From Alphaproteobacteria bacterium (lineage in GTDB: Bacteria > Pseudomonadota > Alphaproteobacteria > Micavibrionales > Micavibrionaceae), in contig JAHDXS010000002.1 in NCBI GenBank assembly GCA_023384135.1, forward strand, positions 1 to 64,000: DNA of 64,000 bases, in the 5' to 3' direction. This document shows, one piece after another, positions 35,960-44,848 of this stretch. The first letter of the stretch is position 1. Each line of letters starts with the position of its first letter. A program made the translations under genes and the position numbers. The notes under the pieces are model-generated. The model made no database searches. It was not told the DNA's origin and saw only the letters and a program-made list of their open reading frames with translations.

Positions 35960-36874
35960 CTAAGAACGTGGAAGACTCGAACCCGCCGCAAGTTGCTTGG
36001 CGCGGCCCAGCAGGTAGTCCCGCGACGTGCGAAGGGCGACGGTCATTTCGTCCGGTTCGGGCTCGCCATGCATGAACGGATTCACGTACCAGCGGAACTT
36101 GACCTTGGCCAGGGCGTCGAGCCAGGGGGTGAAGTCGGTCGGCCCGATCCCTGGCAGTTGTTGCGTGCCGGGTTGGGCTTGCCACGCGTAGAAGAACAGC
36201 AGCCGTTCGCCACAGATGGCGATCGCATCTTCCACCGACGCCTTGATGTGCTGCAAGTGGTAAGGCGCCAGCGCGATTCCCAGTCGTGGGTGCCGCGCGA
36301 CGTCGACGAAGGCCTTCAGAGAATCGAGGCTGTTCAGCAGTTGGCCGCTGTGGTTCTCGATCGCCAAGTACACGTCGTGTTTTTCGGCCAGTTCCAGTTC
36401 GGGCTGAAGGGATGCGACGAATTCCTTCATGCGCGCCGTCAACTCTTCGGGCGGCCGTTGGCCCGTGCTGCCGCGGACGGCGACGCCGCCGCCCATCGCG
36501 CCGATGAAGTCGGCATATTTCGGGAACCCGCCGCTGTAGACGGAATAGGCGTAGGTCTTCAGCTTGTTCTGTTCGAGCACCTGCTTGAGTCCGTCGGGGC
36601 CGAGCCGGTTCTTGGCGTCGTCCAGATGGGGGCATCCCGCGTGGGGCGACCAGATGTCGATCGCCTCGAAGCCGAGCGCCGCAATGCGCTGGCACGCCTG
36701 TTCGATCGGCAGCCTCGAGAAGTGGATCGACGACGTGGACAGCCGCATGTTCCACTCGCTGGCAGGTGGCGCACCGCACAGTTGGCTGCCGACGGCACAA
36801 GCCGCCGCGGCCGTTGCCGATTGAGCAAGAAATCGCCGCCGGGAGATCGAGCGTGACTGGGGAGAGGCTTTCAT
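35960..36874 (-). CDS. Tat-exported TIM-barrel sugar isomerase/epimerase-like protein
   Basis: A 304-residue protein with a twin-arginine signal (SISRRRFLAQS, then an alanine-rich hydrophobic stretch), so it is folded before export. The body is an AP-endonuclease-2/xylose-isomerase-like barrel, with candidate metal ligands in YLAIENHSGQ and in the C-terminal MHGEPEPDEM. Members isomerise or epimerise sugars or sugar phosphates; the substrate here is not known. It is the first gene of a two-gene unit with the propeller fusion, which suggests a shared extracytoplasmic sugar pathway. Confidence 0.85.
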   Translation of the reverse strand: MKASPQSRSISRRRFLAQSATAAAACAVGSQLCGAPPASEWNMRLSTSSIHFSRLPIEQACQRIAALGFEAIDIWSPHAGCPHLDDAKNRLGPDGLKQVLEQNKLKTYAYSVYSGGFPKYADFIGAMGGGVAVRGSTGQRPPEELTARMKEFVASLQPELELAEKHDVYLAIENHSGQLLNSLDSLKAFVDVARHPRLGIALAPYHLQHIKASVEDAIAICGERLLFFYAWQAQPGTQQLPGIGPTDFTPWLDALAKVKFRWYVNPFMHGEPEPDEMTVALRTSRDYLLGRAKQLAAGSSLPRS

Positions 36875-37168
36875 GGTTGGTCCTGTCGTTGGTTGAGGTT
36901 CATGGGCGGTCCGTCGTCAGTGAGCGGGCGATGACGCACGTCCGGTTTACCGTTCGACGGCAATCATCATACTGCAATCGGCCTCCGTCTAGCAAATGTC
37001 TTCTCCGGAACGCAGCCGTTTTCGCGGCGCGAATTCGCTCGGCTTTCCGCGAAGCGATCCGGCCAGTAAAATGCGCCGCGTCCTGAATCTCGGGACGCGA
37101 CACAAGAAATCGGTCAGCGAACATCCGACGGGGACCGTTGATCCAACAACACCACGGAGATTGCCACG

Positions 37169-39652
37169 ATGCGTTACTTTCCCAGCCGCTGCTTCGGCGT
37201 GATTCCTTGTTTGCTCGCCACCGCGTTTCTAGTCGGTCCGGTCGGCCGGAGTGCGGCGGAATGGCCGAGTTTCAGCGGGCGGTATCCGCACTTGGCCGCC
37301 TACAATTCGAGCGGCGAATGCGGCATCGGGGCGATCGTCCCGTGGGCCGACCGGCTGTGGTTCATCACCTACGCGCCGCACATGCCGGGCGGCAGTGACG
37401 ACAAGCTCTACGAGATCGACTCGGACTTGAACGTGACGATCCGCTCCGAGAGCATTGGCGGCACGCCGGCCAACCGCATGATCCACCGCGAATCGAATCA
37501 GTTGTTCATCGGTCCCTACGCGATTGACGCCCAGCGGAACGTCCGGGCGATCCCTTACGCGACGATGTACGGGCGACACACGTCCACCGCGCGGCACCTG
37601 ACCGAGCCTGCGCGGAAGGTGCTGTACTTCGACATGGAAGGATTGCTGTACGAAGTGGATGTCAAGACGCTCGAGGCCAAACTGCTGTTCCGCCGCGCGG
37701 TGCCAGGCTGGCATGCCAAGGGCGCGTATACGTCGCAGGGCCGCTTCGTCGTGGCCAACAACGGCGAGCACGCCGCCGGCAGCGTCGACCGCTTCAAGCC
37801 GTTCGAGTACCAGATCGATCCCGCCCGAACGAGTCCCGAGGATGCTGGCGCACTGGCCGAGTGGGATGGCGACCAATGGCGGTTGATCCGTCGCCGCCAG
37901 TTCACCGAGGTGACGGGGCCGGGCGGCATCTGCGGTCCGCCGTCGGACGACAGCCCGCTGTGGGCGATGGGCTGGGACAAGCGGTCGCTGATGCTCATGC
38001 TGCTGGACGGCGGCGTGTGGCGCGAGTTCCGGTTGCCTAAGGCCGATTACTCGTACGACGGGCAACACGGCTGGCACACCGAATGGCCGCGCATCCGCGA
38101 GGTCGTTCCGGCCGCGGACGGCCAGCCGCCGAAGCTGCTGGCCAACAAGCACGGCGGGTGGTTCGACTTTCCCCTTGGTTTTTGCGCCGACGACACTTCC
38201 GGATTGCGGCCCATCGGTTCCTACTTGAAAATCACGGGCGATTTCACCGGTTACGACGGGCGCATCGTCTTTGCCTGCGACGATGCGGCCAAAGCGCACT
38301 TCCATGCCGGACTCGGCTTGGATGGCGACATGGAAGTGGTGGGCCAGTCGAACTCGAACCTTTGGTTTACCAACTGGGACGACTTGTTCACCAAAGGCGA
38401 ACCCGCTGGCTTTGGAGGCTGGTGGACGAACGACGCAGTCGCCGGCGGCCAACCGTCGGTTCCGTTCCTGTTTCACGGCTATCGCCAGCGGGTTCTGCAT
38501 CTGTCGCACGGAATCGCTCATGACGTGAGTTTTCACTTGGAGACTTCCGACGGCCGCGGATCGTGGCAATCGCTGGCCACGGTCATCGTTCCTGCCCGTG
38601 GCTACGAGTTTAGGGTCTTCCCCGCCGACGCACCGGGCCAGTGGATCCGGGCCACGGTCGACCGGGATGCCACGGGCGTGACCGCCTACTTCCACTACGG
38701 CCCGTCCCGGGGTGCCCGCACCGACGCGGACATGTTTGCCTCGCTGGCCGAGGTAGATAGCACCGCACCGCACAGCGTGGGCGTGGTGCGGGGCCGGGGC
38801 GGGAATTTGGGCACGCTGCACATGCTGGCCACCAGCATCGACGCCGAAGGGAACGCCTCCGAGCCTCGCGTGTACGAGATCGGTGCGGACATGAAGCTTC
38901 AACGAGCGCAAGACGCGAGCCAGGCGAAATACATCGAGGAGCGAGTCGCGCCGCGCGGCGCCGAGTACTCGATCGAAGGCAATTCGGTGCTGGTGGTCGA
39001 GGCGGACAAGCGGTTCCGTCTGCCGATCGGTCACGCCGACGCGGTCAACCGCAACTCGGCCGGGTTCGCCCGAACGGTGCGCGAACTGGTCACCGAACGC
39101 GCGATCATGAACGCCGGGGGAACCCTCTACATGCTTCCCCGCACCAACTCGGGCGGCGTGCGCGCGATCAAGCCGGTGGCCACGCACAACAAGCGGATCT
39201 TCGATCTATGCTCGTGGCGCGGGATGCTCGTTCTGACCGGCGTGCGCGACGATGCGAAGACCGAAGACGGCAGCCATCTGGTGCGCAGCGACGACGGCCG
39301 GGTGGGGCTGTGGTTCGGCGACATCGACGACCTGTGGAAACTGGGCAGACCCACCGGCCAAGGCGGACCTTGGCACGATTCGGCGATCCGGGCCGGCGAG
39401 CCCAGCGACCCGTATCTGATGACCGGCTACGACCGCAAGACCCTAACGCTCCGTCACCAGAGCGACCAACCGATCACCGTGACCGTCGAGGTCGACGTGA
39501 CGGCCGACGGACGCTACGTCCCGTACGCGCGACTCCAAGTGCCGCCGGGCGAACCGCTGTTGCATGAATTCCCCGCTGGCTACGCCGCCCACTGGGTGCG
39601 GCTGACCGCCGACCGCGACACCACGGCGACCGCCACGTTCGTGTACGAGTAG
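37169..39652 (+). CDS. Large secreted protein with duplicated C-terminal module
   Basis: An 827-residue protein with a signal peptide (GVIPCLLATAFLVGPVGRSAAE). I do not recognise the family. The sequence is rich in beta strands and WF/LY pairs, resembling a propeller (LYEIDSDLNVTIR, LYEVDVKTLEAKLLF). A module at about 398-510 (NLWFTNWDDL, GQWIRATVDRDATGVTAYFH) recurs at about 718-827 (GLWFGDIDDLW, AHWVRLTADRDTTATATFVY), so the C-terminal half arose by duplication. No catalytic motif was found. It could bind or degrade a polysaccharide. It is transcribed divergently from the TIM-barrel gene and converges on the toxin gene with two bases between the stops. Confidence 0.75.
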   Translation: MRYFPSRCFGVIPCLLATAFLVGPVGRSAAEWPSFSGRYPHLAAYNSSGECGIGAIVPWADRLWFITYAPHMPGGSDDKLYEIDSDLNVTIRSESIGGTPANRMIHRESNQLFIGPYAIDAQRNVRAIPYATMYGRHTSTARHLTEPARKVLYFDMEGLLYEVDVKTLEAKLLFRRAVPGWHAKGAYTSQGRFVVANNGEHAAGSVDRFKPFEYQIDPARTSPEDAGALAEWDGDQWRLIRRRQFTEVTGPGGICGPPSDDSPLWAMGWDKRSLMLMLLDGGVWREFRLPKADYSYDGQHGWHTEWPRIREVVPAADGQPPKLLANKHGGWFDFPLGFCADDTSGLRPIGSYLKITGDFTGYDGRIVFACDDAAKAHFHAGLGLDGDMEVVGQSNSNLWFTNWDDLFTKGEPAGFGGWWTNDAVAGGQPSVPFLFHGYRQRVLHLSHGIAHDVSFHLETSDGRGSWQSLATVIVPARGYEFRVFPADAPGQWIRATVDRDATGVTAYFHYGPSRGARTDADMFASLAEVDSTAPHSVGVVRGRGGNLGTLHMLATSIDAEGNASEPRVYEIGADMKLQRAQDASQAKYIEERVAPRGAEYSIEGNSVLVVEADKRFRLPIGHADAVNRNSAGFARTVRELVTERAIMNAGGTLYMLPRTNSGGVRAIKPVATHNKRIFDLCSWRGMLVLTGVRDDAKTEDGSHLVRSDDGRVGLWFGDIDDLWKLGRPTGQGGPWHDSAIRAGEPSDPYLMTGYDRKTLTLRHQSDQPITVTVEVDVTADGRYVPYARLQVPPGEPLLHEFPAGYAAHWVRLTADRDTTATATFVYE

Positions 39653-39654
39653 AT

Positions 39655-39954
39655 TTACACCCGGCGACGCCAATAGCCTGGACGACGACTTGTATGCGCA
39701 ACGGCCACAATCATGATTTGATTCGATGTTCGGCGTCTGAAGACCAGCAGATACGGAAAACGCCGAACACGCACCCAGCGATACGGACCGGAAAGGACGG
39801 GCAATCGTTCGCCTTCCTCTGCGACACGCGCGACCGCTCCGTCCACCGAAATCCGAAATCGCTCGGCCACAGACGGTGATCGAGCAGCATACCACTCACG
39901 AGATTCACGATACTCGCGCGCTGCGAGCCGGTGAAAAACGACGATGGCGGACAT
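39655..39954 (-). CDS. RelE/ParE-family toxin
   Basis: A 99-residue basic protein of the ParE/RelE superfamily. Matches to the family include the helical N-terminus AAREYRESREWY and the strand block YRWVRVRRFPYLLVF followed by IVAVAHTSRRPGYW. ParE toxins inhibit gyrase; RelE toxins cut mRNA on the ribosome. Similarity fits the ParE-like group best, but the target cannot be fixed from sequence. The ATG overlaps the antitoxin stop by one base (TGATG). Confidence 0.85.
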   Translation of the reverse strand: MSAIVVFHRLAAREYRESREWYAARSPSVAERFRISVDGAVARVAEEGERLPVLSGPYRWVRVRRFPYLLVFRRRTSNQIMIVAVAHTSRRPGYWRRRV

Positions 39955-40163
39955 CAGTTCTCTGCTCGCAACTCGGCCCAGGGGATGGCCCCCTCCGGCT
40001 GCGCGAAACGACGATCTAACTCGTCAAGGAGATCAGGATCGTCCAGAGAGACCGAGACGGCGTGCTCCGGCAACGTATCCAGAAGGCGGGACACCAGGGA
40101 AAGCCGCTCTTCCGCGGACAACTGCATCGCAGCTTCGAACAGGACCGCGGTATTCTCAGGCAT
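39954..40163 (-). CDS. Addiction-module antitoxin (TIGR02574-like)
   Basis: A 69-residue acidic helical protein. The signature is AAMQLSAEERLSLVSRLLDT followed by an acidic C-terminus DDPDLLDELDRRFAQ, typical of the putative addiction-module components paired with RelE/ParE toxins. It is upstream of the toxin, as usual, and coupled through TGATG. The start is fixed at 40163 (MPENTAVLFE), since the frame upstream has no such similarity. Confidence 0.85.
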   Translation of the reverse strand: MPENTAVLFEAAMQLSAEERLSLVSRLLDTLPEHAVSVSLDDPDLLDELDRRFAQPEGAIPWAELRAEN

Positions 40164-40522
40164 CGGATTCCTCCCCGCTCCAGCAACATGTGCCACGGGC
40201 GCGACGTCGCAGTCCGCCCACTGCTCTCGATTGTAACGGCGAACAGACTCCGACTTCAAGTGCCGAACAGTTCCTCCCCTGACAGGCATTCGCTTTGGCG
40301 ATTTTTCGAATGCTCCCGACTTTTTCGGGCGACCGATGCGTTTGGAGCATTACTCGCGCCCCACGCCAAGCTTCCAGAACGAACTTCTACTTGCAGCGCG
40401 AGATTCCTGTCGTAACATGGGTTGCCAAGAAATGGACATGTTGGCTGGCTGCCGAGATGCAATCGTAGATTCACGGAGAGCTTCCGGGTTCCCGAATGCG
40501 TTCAATTGGAAAGGAGCAGGAA
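40164..40522. other. Intergenic region upstream of the antitoxin and secreted propeller genes
   Basis: 359 bases between the toxin-antitoxin operon (minus) and the gene at 40523 (plus). No gene or repeat was seen. It should contain the promoters for both. Confidence 0.5.
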
Positions 40523-42190
40523 ATGCACGATCGGTTTCGCGAGCGATGGTTCTGGATGGTTTTGTTCGCCATTTCGTGCTGGACGCCCTGGGCGGCTGTC
40601 GGTCAGATCACGCCGATGGAGATAGCGTTTGCCCGTCAAGCCGCACGGCGGATGGTGTTCGATGCGTCGCAGGAGATTCCACTCTGGTCGCTACGTCCGG
40701 CCGAGGTGGTTGGATTGGAAGTCATGCATCCTGCGGTCGCTTTGGACGACAGCGCCCCGACCCGGTATTCGATCGAAGGCGGGCGAATGAAGATTCGCGC
40801 CGATCAAGCGTCGCGCAGCGCGTTGTGGATCGGCGGGATGAATCCGTTTGCCGGTCACGTGCTGGCGATCGACGACCTGATCGGAGACGGCGCCGTCGGA
40901 TTCGACTTTGCGTCGCCGGACGGCGCGGATCGACATTCGCTGCTCATGACCTTCCAGGGCAAGAAGCCCGTTTCGGTGGTGTGGGCTGTGACGCGCGAGG
41001 GCAAGAGCCAATCGAACCAGACGATTCACACTTTCGATGAACAAGCCCCTTGCGCGCCGTTCGAGTTCCGGCTGCAGATGCTGGGAAGCGGATTGACCGC
41101 GTTTCTCCAGAAAGACGGATTGCCGCAGGTAGTCGGGCAGGTCGATCAACTCAACGCGGTTCTGGATCTACGGCGCAAAGATGCCATCGGTTCCTATCAA
41201 ACCCGCCTGCTCACCGACCTGGAGGGCAACAGCGAAGTGACCGTGCTCGAAGCGCGCGCCGCGATCGACACAGGGGTCGGGTTGGCGGACATGCGGGCGA
41301 TGACCTACCGGGACGGCCGTCCGTACCTGGACCGGGGCCGAGTCTGGTACACCATGTCGATCCGCGGCCGGCAGCTTCCGCATCACCTGCAGGGCGTCTT
41401 CAGCATGAATCCGTCGGTGTTCGACCTCAAGCTGGAGGGAATTATTTTGTTCGACCGCGGCGACGGCTTGCTGCGGAACGAGATCGCCTCGCATATCTTT
41501 TACGACGAGCAGGCCGAGTTGTGGCGCGGCGTGACCACGGGCTTTACCGCTTTCGCCGACCCTGACGAGCAGAAGGAACTCTGGGCGGTCTGCAGCCGGA
41601 AGGATCCGCGGTTCGGGATCTCGGTGATGAGCGCCGCTTCGATGGACTTGGTCGGAGACTACGAAGACGCGCATGTCTTGTATGACGCCGAAGCGCAGAA
41701 GTGGCGGATGCTGGTAAGCGAGAACCACGGAGGCTACAAGGCTGTGGTGCGGGAGTCCGACCGCTGGGACGGCGGCTACGAACGGATCAGCGGTCCCATC
41801 GACATCGATTCGACCGGCACGACGATTCAGAAGATCGGCGACCGGAGGTACTGTCTGTTCGGCAGTTCCGCCCGGCAGTTGTTCGTCTACAGCTACCCCG
41901 AACTGAAACCCTTGGGGCATCTGCGGATGGACCTTCCGCCTTGGTCGGAAACCTCGGGCACTCGCGTGTGGGCCAATCTGATTCCGTTGCCCGAAGGCTA
42001 TCCGTCTCGTTACGTGCTGCTGACGATGGACCGCTTCAATTATCCGGGCATCGTCGGTCGCAACTGGTCCTACGGCGCCCTGTACCTGTACCACGGTCGC
42101 CGCCCGGACGGCGACGGCCACGGGTACGAATACGATGCCCGCAACGGGCGCTCGTCACGACCGACATCGTCCTCGAACGCGACCAACTGA
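40523..42190 (+). CDS. Secreted protein, five-bladed-propeller hydrolase-like
   Basis: A 555-residue protein with an N-terminal membrane-type stretch (FWMVLFAISCWTPWAAVG). The middle and C-terminal part have a propeller-like pattern of repeated aspartate/tryptophan segments (SYQTRLLTDLEG, HVLYDAEAQKWRMLVSENHGG, SDRWDGGYERI), as seen in GH43/GH32-like and sialidase-like enzymes. I could not assign catalytic residues, so the enzyme class is a guess. ATG 40523 follows AAAGGAG. It is surrounded by other exported proteins and sialidase, which suggests glycan turnover. Confidence 0.65.
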   Translation: MHDRFRERWFWMVLFAISCWTPWAAVGQITPMEIAFARQAARRMVFDASQEIPLWSLRPAEVVGLEVMHPAVALDDSAPTRYSIEGGRMKIRADQASRSALWIGGMNPFAGHVLAIDDLIGDGAVGFDFASPDGADRHSLLMTFQGKKPVSVVWAVTREGKSQSNQTIHTFDEQAPCAPFEFRLQMLGSGLTAFLQKDGLPQVVGQVDQLNAVLDLRRKDAIGSYQTRLLTDLEGNSEVTVLEARAAIDTGVGLADMRAMTYRDGRPYLDRGRVWYTMSIRGRQLPHHLQGVFSMNPSVFDLKLEGIILFDRGDGLLRNEIASHIFYDEQAELWRGVTTGFTAFADPDEQKELWAVCSRKDPRFGISVMSAASMDLVGDYEDAHVLYDAEAQKWRMLVSENHGGYKAVVRESDRWDGGYERISGPIDIDSTGTTIQKIGDRRYCLFGSSARQLFVYSYPELKPLGHLRMDLPPWSETSGTRVWANLIPLPEGYPSRYVLLTMDRFNYPGIVGRNWSYGALYLYHGRRPDGDGHGYEYDARNGRSSRPTSSSNATN

Positions 42191-42390
42191 ATTTCCAGCG
42201 GAGGTCAATCGCCTTGAGCAGCGGCCACTGCTACGGCCAATCAGAATCCAGCGACCGCGTTGTCGTTCGACGCCGCGGGGAACTTCTGGCGGACGATCGG
42301 CATCAAAAAGCTTTACGCTTGGAGTCGCATGCGCCGGCCGCTAATCTGTCCACACGTATCTAGTTTCTCTCACCCAGCGAGAAAAATCTT

Positions 42391-42888
42391 GTGAAAACGC
42401 AAAATGTTCGAGGCTATTTGTCGAGCGCGACAGTGCTTCTATCCGTCTTGACCGTGGTCGCACTAGCGGCACCCGTCGCTCTTGGGCAAGGTCGCGGCCA
42501 CATGGGTGGCGGTCAGGGTATGGGGCGCGGCCAGGGCATGCAGATGGGCGCACAAGGTCGCCAGCATGGCCAAAACATGGGCGGCCAGGGGCAGGCGTTC
42601 GGCCAGCAGATGGCTGCGCAAGGTCGTCAGCATGGCCAGAACATGGGCGGCCGGGGACAGGCATTCGGCCAGCAGATGGGCGCGCAGGGTCGCCAACACG
42701 GCCAAAACATGGGCGGCCAAGGACAGGCGTTCAGTCAACAGATGGGCGCGCAAGGTCGCCAGCACGGCCAAAACATGGGCGGCAACCAGATGCAAGGGCC
42801 GGGCATGGGGCGGCAGCCGGCGATGGGCGGTGTTCAAGGTGGCGGTGCGATGGGCGGCGGCAATCCGAATGCCCAACGGCGGCGTTAG
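42391..42888 (+). CDS. Exported Gly/Gln/Met/His-rich repeat protein
   Basis: A 165-residue protein beginning at GTG 42391. After a signal peptide (LLSVLTVVALAAPVALG) almost all residues are Gly, Gln, Met, His, Ala or Arg. Residues 52-131 hold three complete and one partial copy of a 22-residue unit, MGAQGRQHGQNMGG followed by QGQAFGQQ. No known family. The His/Met/Gln-rich composition could bind metal ions or form a flexible fibre; neither can be shown here. The TAG stop lies four bases inside the sialidase gene that converges from the other strand. Confidence 0.7.
   Translation: MKTQNVRGYLSSATVLLSVLTVVALAAPVALGQGRGHMGGGQGMGRGQGMQMGAQGRQHGQNMGGQGQAFGQQMAAQGRQHGQNMGGRGQAFGQQMGAQGRQHGQNMGGQGQAFSQQMGAQGRQHGQNMGGNQMQGPGMGRQPAMGGVQGGGAMGGGNPNAQRRR
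42544..42783 (+). repeat. 66-base tandem coding repeat
   Basis: Three full units and one partial unit of 66 bases, each coding for 22 residues, with a few substitutions between copies. Slipped-strand changes in copy number are likely. Confidence 0.85.
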
Positions 42889-44042
42889 GGTCCGCCATCC
42901 GTCGACAAAGTCGGCACTTTGCCGCTGCCGGTCCGTTCGCCTTGCAGAACCCACGGCAGGTTGAAGCGGACGACGGCCAGGTGTTCGTATAATTTCTTTT
43001 CGCCTCGTTCGAACAACAGATACACAGTGCCGTCCGGACCAGCAGCCAGGGACGAGTAGGCGCTGAGCCCCAGGTAGACCAGCCGCTTGACGGGCCATGT
43101 CTCGCCTCGGTCGAAACTGGCCCAGACCGTCATCCGCTCGCGTCCGCCGCCGTTGGTGTCGGGCATGCTGAATAGCAACACGTCGCGGCCGTTGGTGGTT
43201 TCGAGCGGCAAGCGGACCAGGCCGGCGTTGATTCCGTAGCTGGGCTTGCGGCCATACTTGAAGTAGTGCGGTTGCCCCACTTCGCGCAGGTGCTCGTCCA
43301 CTCGCCAATCCGTGAACATCGCGCCGCCGTCGTAGCTGTAGGCGATCTGCCGCCGGTGGTCGGTGGACATGTGCGAACTCGAATTGTAGTAGATGTCGCC
43401 GTTGGAGAATTCGGCCAGAGTCCCTTCGCCCGTGCCGCTCTGCACGGGCGCGCTGGTTTGCCAAGTCCTTCCGCCATCATCGCTGTAGATGGCCGTATTG
43501 TAATTGTACGGCCACCAATCTTGGTCGTTGTTGCCCAGAGGTGGCTGACACCTGGCCGGCATCAGCAGGCGGCCCTTGTGCTTGCCGTACTGCAGCGTGA
43601 TGCCGGACTCGGAGCACGTCGTCTGGGCCGGTACGCCGCTTTCCGGCGATCCGTGTCCGGCCGGGTTCGCTTTGACGACGATCGCCTCGCGTTGCCAAGT
43701 GCGCCCGTGATTCGAACTGCGCCACAAACAACCGCCGCGTGGATCGACCACCATTACGTCGCCGTTGCTCTGGTCGACGATTGCGCTGCCGCGGGCATCT
43801 TGGCCCACCTGCTGGATATCGCTCCACGTCCTGCCGCCGTCCGCGCTGCGGCGCAGCAGGTTGCCGCTCTTGCCGAAGGCCAGCACCGAACCGTCCGCGG
43901 CAACGACGATATTGGGAATGCGCACGCTGTCGAACAGGTCTTCGACCTCTCCCAGCGACTTGACGACCGGTTCCGCCGCGACAGCGAAACCGAGTTGGCA
44001 GAACAAGCAGATCAGTACAGGAAGTGCCCCAACCGTCTTCAT
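42885..44042 (-). CDS. Exo-alpha-sialidase-family propeller
   Basis: A 385-residue exported protein with a signal peptide (VLICLFCQLGFAVAAE). Asp-box repeats SADGGRTW, SNHGRTW, SDDGGRTW and FDRGETW mark a six-bladed sialidase propeller. The arginine triad that binds the sialic acid carboxylate is not certain. It would release terminal sugars from host or algal glycans, or act on other sugars as many planctomycete members do. The stop codon overlaps the previous gene by four bases. Confidence 0.8.
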   Translation of the reverse strand: MKTVGALPVLICLFCQLGFAVAAEPVVKSLGEVEDLFDSVRIPNIVVAADGSVLAFGKSGNLLRRSADGGRTWSDIQQVGQDARGSAIVDQSNGDVMVVDPRGGCLWRSSNHGRTWQREAIVVKANPAGHGSPESGVPAQTTCSESGITLQYGKHKGRLLMPARCQPPLGNNDQDWWPYNYNTAIYSDDGGRTWQTSAPVQSGTGEGTLAEFSNGDIYYNSSSHMSTDHRRQIAYSYDGGAMFTDWRVDEHLREVGQPHYFKYGRKPSYGINAGLVRLPLETTNGRDVLLFSMPDTNGGGRERMTVWASFDRGETWPVKRLVYLGLSAYSSLAAGPDGTVYLLFERGEKKLYEHLAVVRFNLPWVLQGERTGSGKVPTLSTDGGP

Positions 44043-44261
44043 CGTGTTTCTCCCAGGTGTTGGTCACGGAAATCACCGGGGTGCGATGGTATCAGTCCCG
44101 GACTCGTTCGCCAATCGGGCGGGCGAGATCCGGCATTTCGGCCGAACGACTCGCCAAGAAACGAGAATTCCTCCTGCGCGACCGAGAGGCCGCGCGGAGG
44201 AATTGCAGACCGTCGTTCGATTCGCTTCTTGTCGTGTCGAGCGAATCGCTCTCCCCAAAGC

Positions 44262-44555
44262 TTATTCGGGGGCCGGTTCCGTGGCGGGCGTTTCGGGTGC
44301 CGGTTCCGTGGCAGGAGCGTCAGCGGCCGGTTCCGCCGGAGTCTCGGCAGGCGTTTCCGCCGGCATCTCAGCAGGCGTTTCCGCCGGCGTCTCAGCGGGG
44401 GTCTCCGCCGGCGTCTCCGCCGGCGTCTCAACTTCCACGTCCATGGTGGTCGGGGCTTCGTTCGCGCCGGAAGGCGCGGGCTTCGGACCTCCACCGCAAC
44501 CAACGGTGAACATGGCCAGCGCGATCAACATGCAGATCCAGGAGAAATTACGCAT
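44262..44555 (-). CDS. Lipoprotein with tandem ETPA repeats
   Basis: A 97-residue protein. The signal ends in VGC (LIALAMFTVGCGGG), a lipobox, so it is anchored by an acylated cysteine. Residues 40-75 are consecutive ETPA units, later giving way to ATEPAPE. GAGAAAGG lies upstream of ATG 44555. The repeat forms an extended acidic Pro-rich stalk, perhaps a spacer. No function is known. Confidence 0.75.
   Translation of the reverse strand: MRNFSWICMLIALAMFTVGCGGGPKPAPSGANEAPTTMDVEVETPAETPAETPAETPAETPAEMPAETPAETPAEPAADAPATEPAPETPATEPAPE
44292..44432 (-). repeat. 12-base tandem repeat coding ETPA
   Basis: Runs of the unit gtctccgccggc on the plus strand (with variants) encode ETPA repeats on the minus strand. 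Boundaries are approximate because units decay towards the ends. Confidence 0.6.
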
Positions 44556-44848
44556 CGTCAGACCTTTCTCAAAACGGGGTACACGAACACAACTTACCAA
44601 ACGGGGCACAACATTCCCCGATATCCAACCTGGGAGAAATTCGCTCCTCGGTGAAGTAGATCCACGACTGTCCCCGGATATTCCCTGGAACCCGGAAAAA
44701 AATCTCCTTCCAGAGAAGAGAGCGGAAGATCTGCCCGGCACGTGCGAAAAACATTGAGAATTCTGTCGGCCCCGACGTGTCTGTCCCGTTTCCAGCGGCA
44801 TCGATCGGTCGATTTTCTTCCGGAATTCGGGAATAATGGGGGCAGCTA

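Noticed and set aside
42544..42783. Possible CRISPR array because of regular repeats
   Set aside because: The repeats are contiguous, in frame and code for a 22-residue unit; there are no unique spacers and no cas genes.
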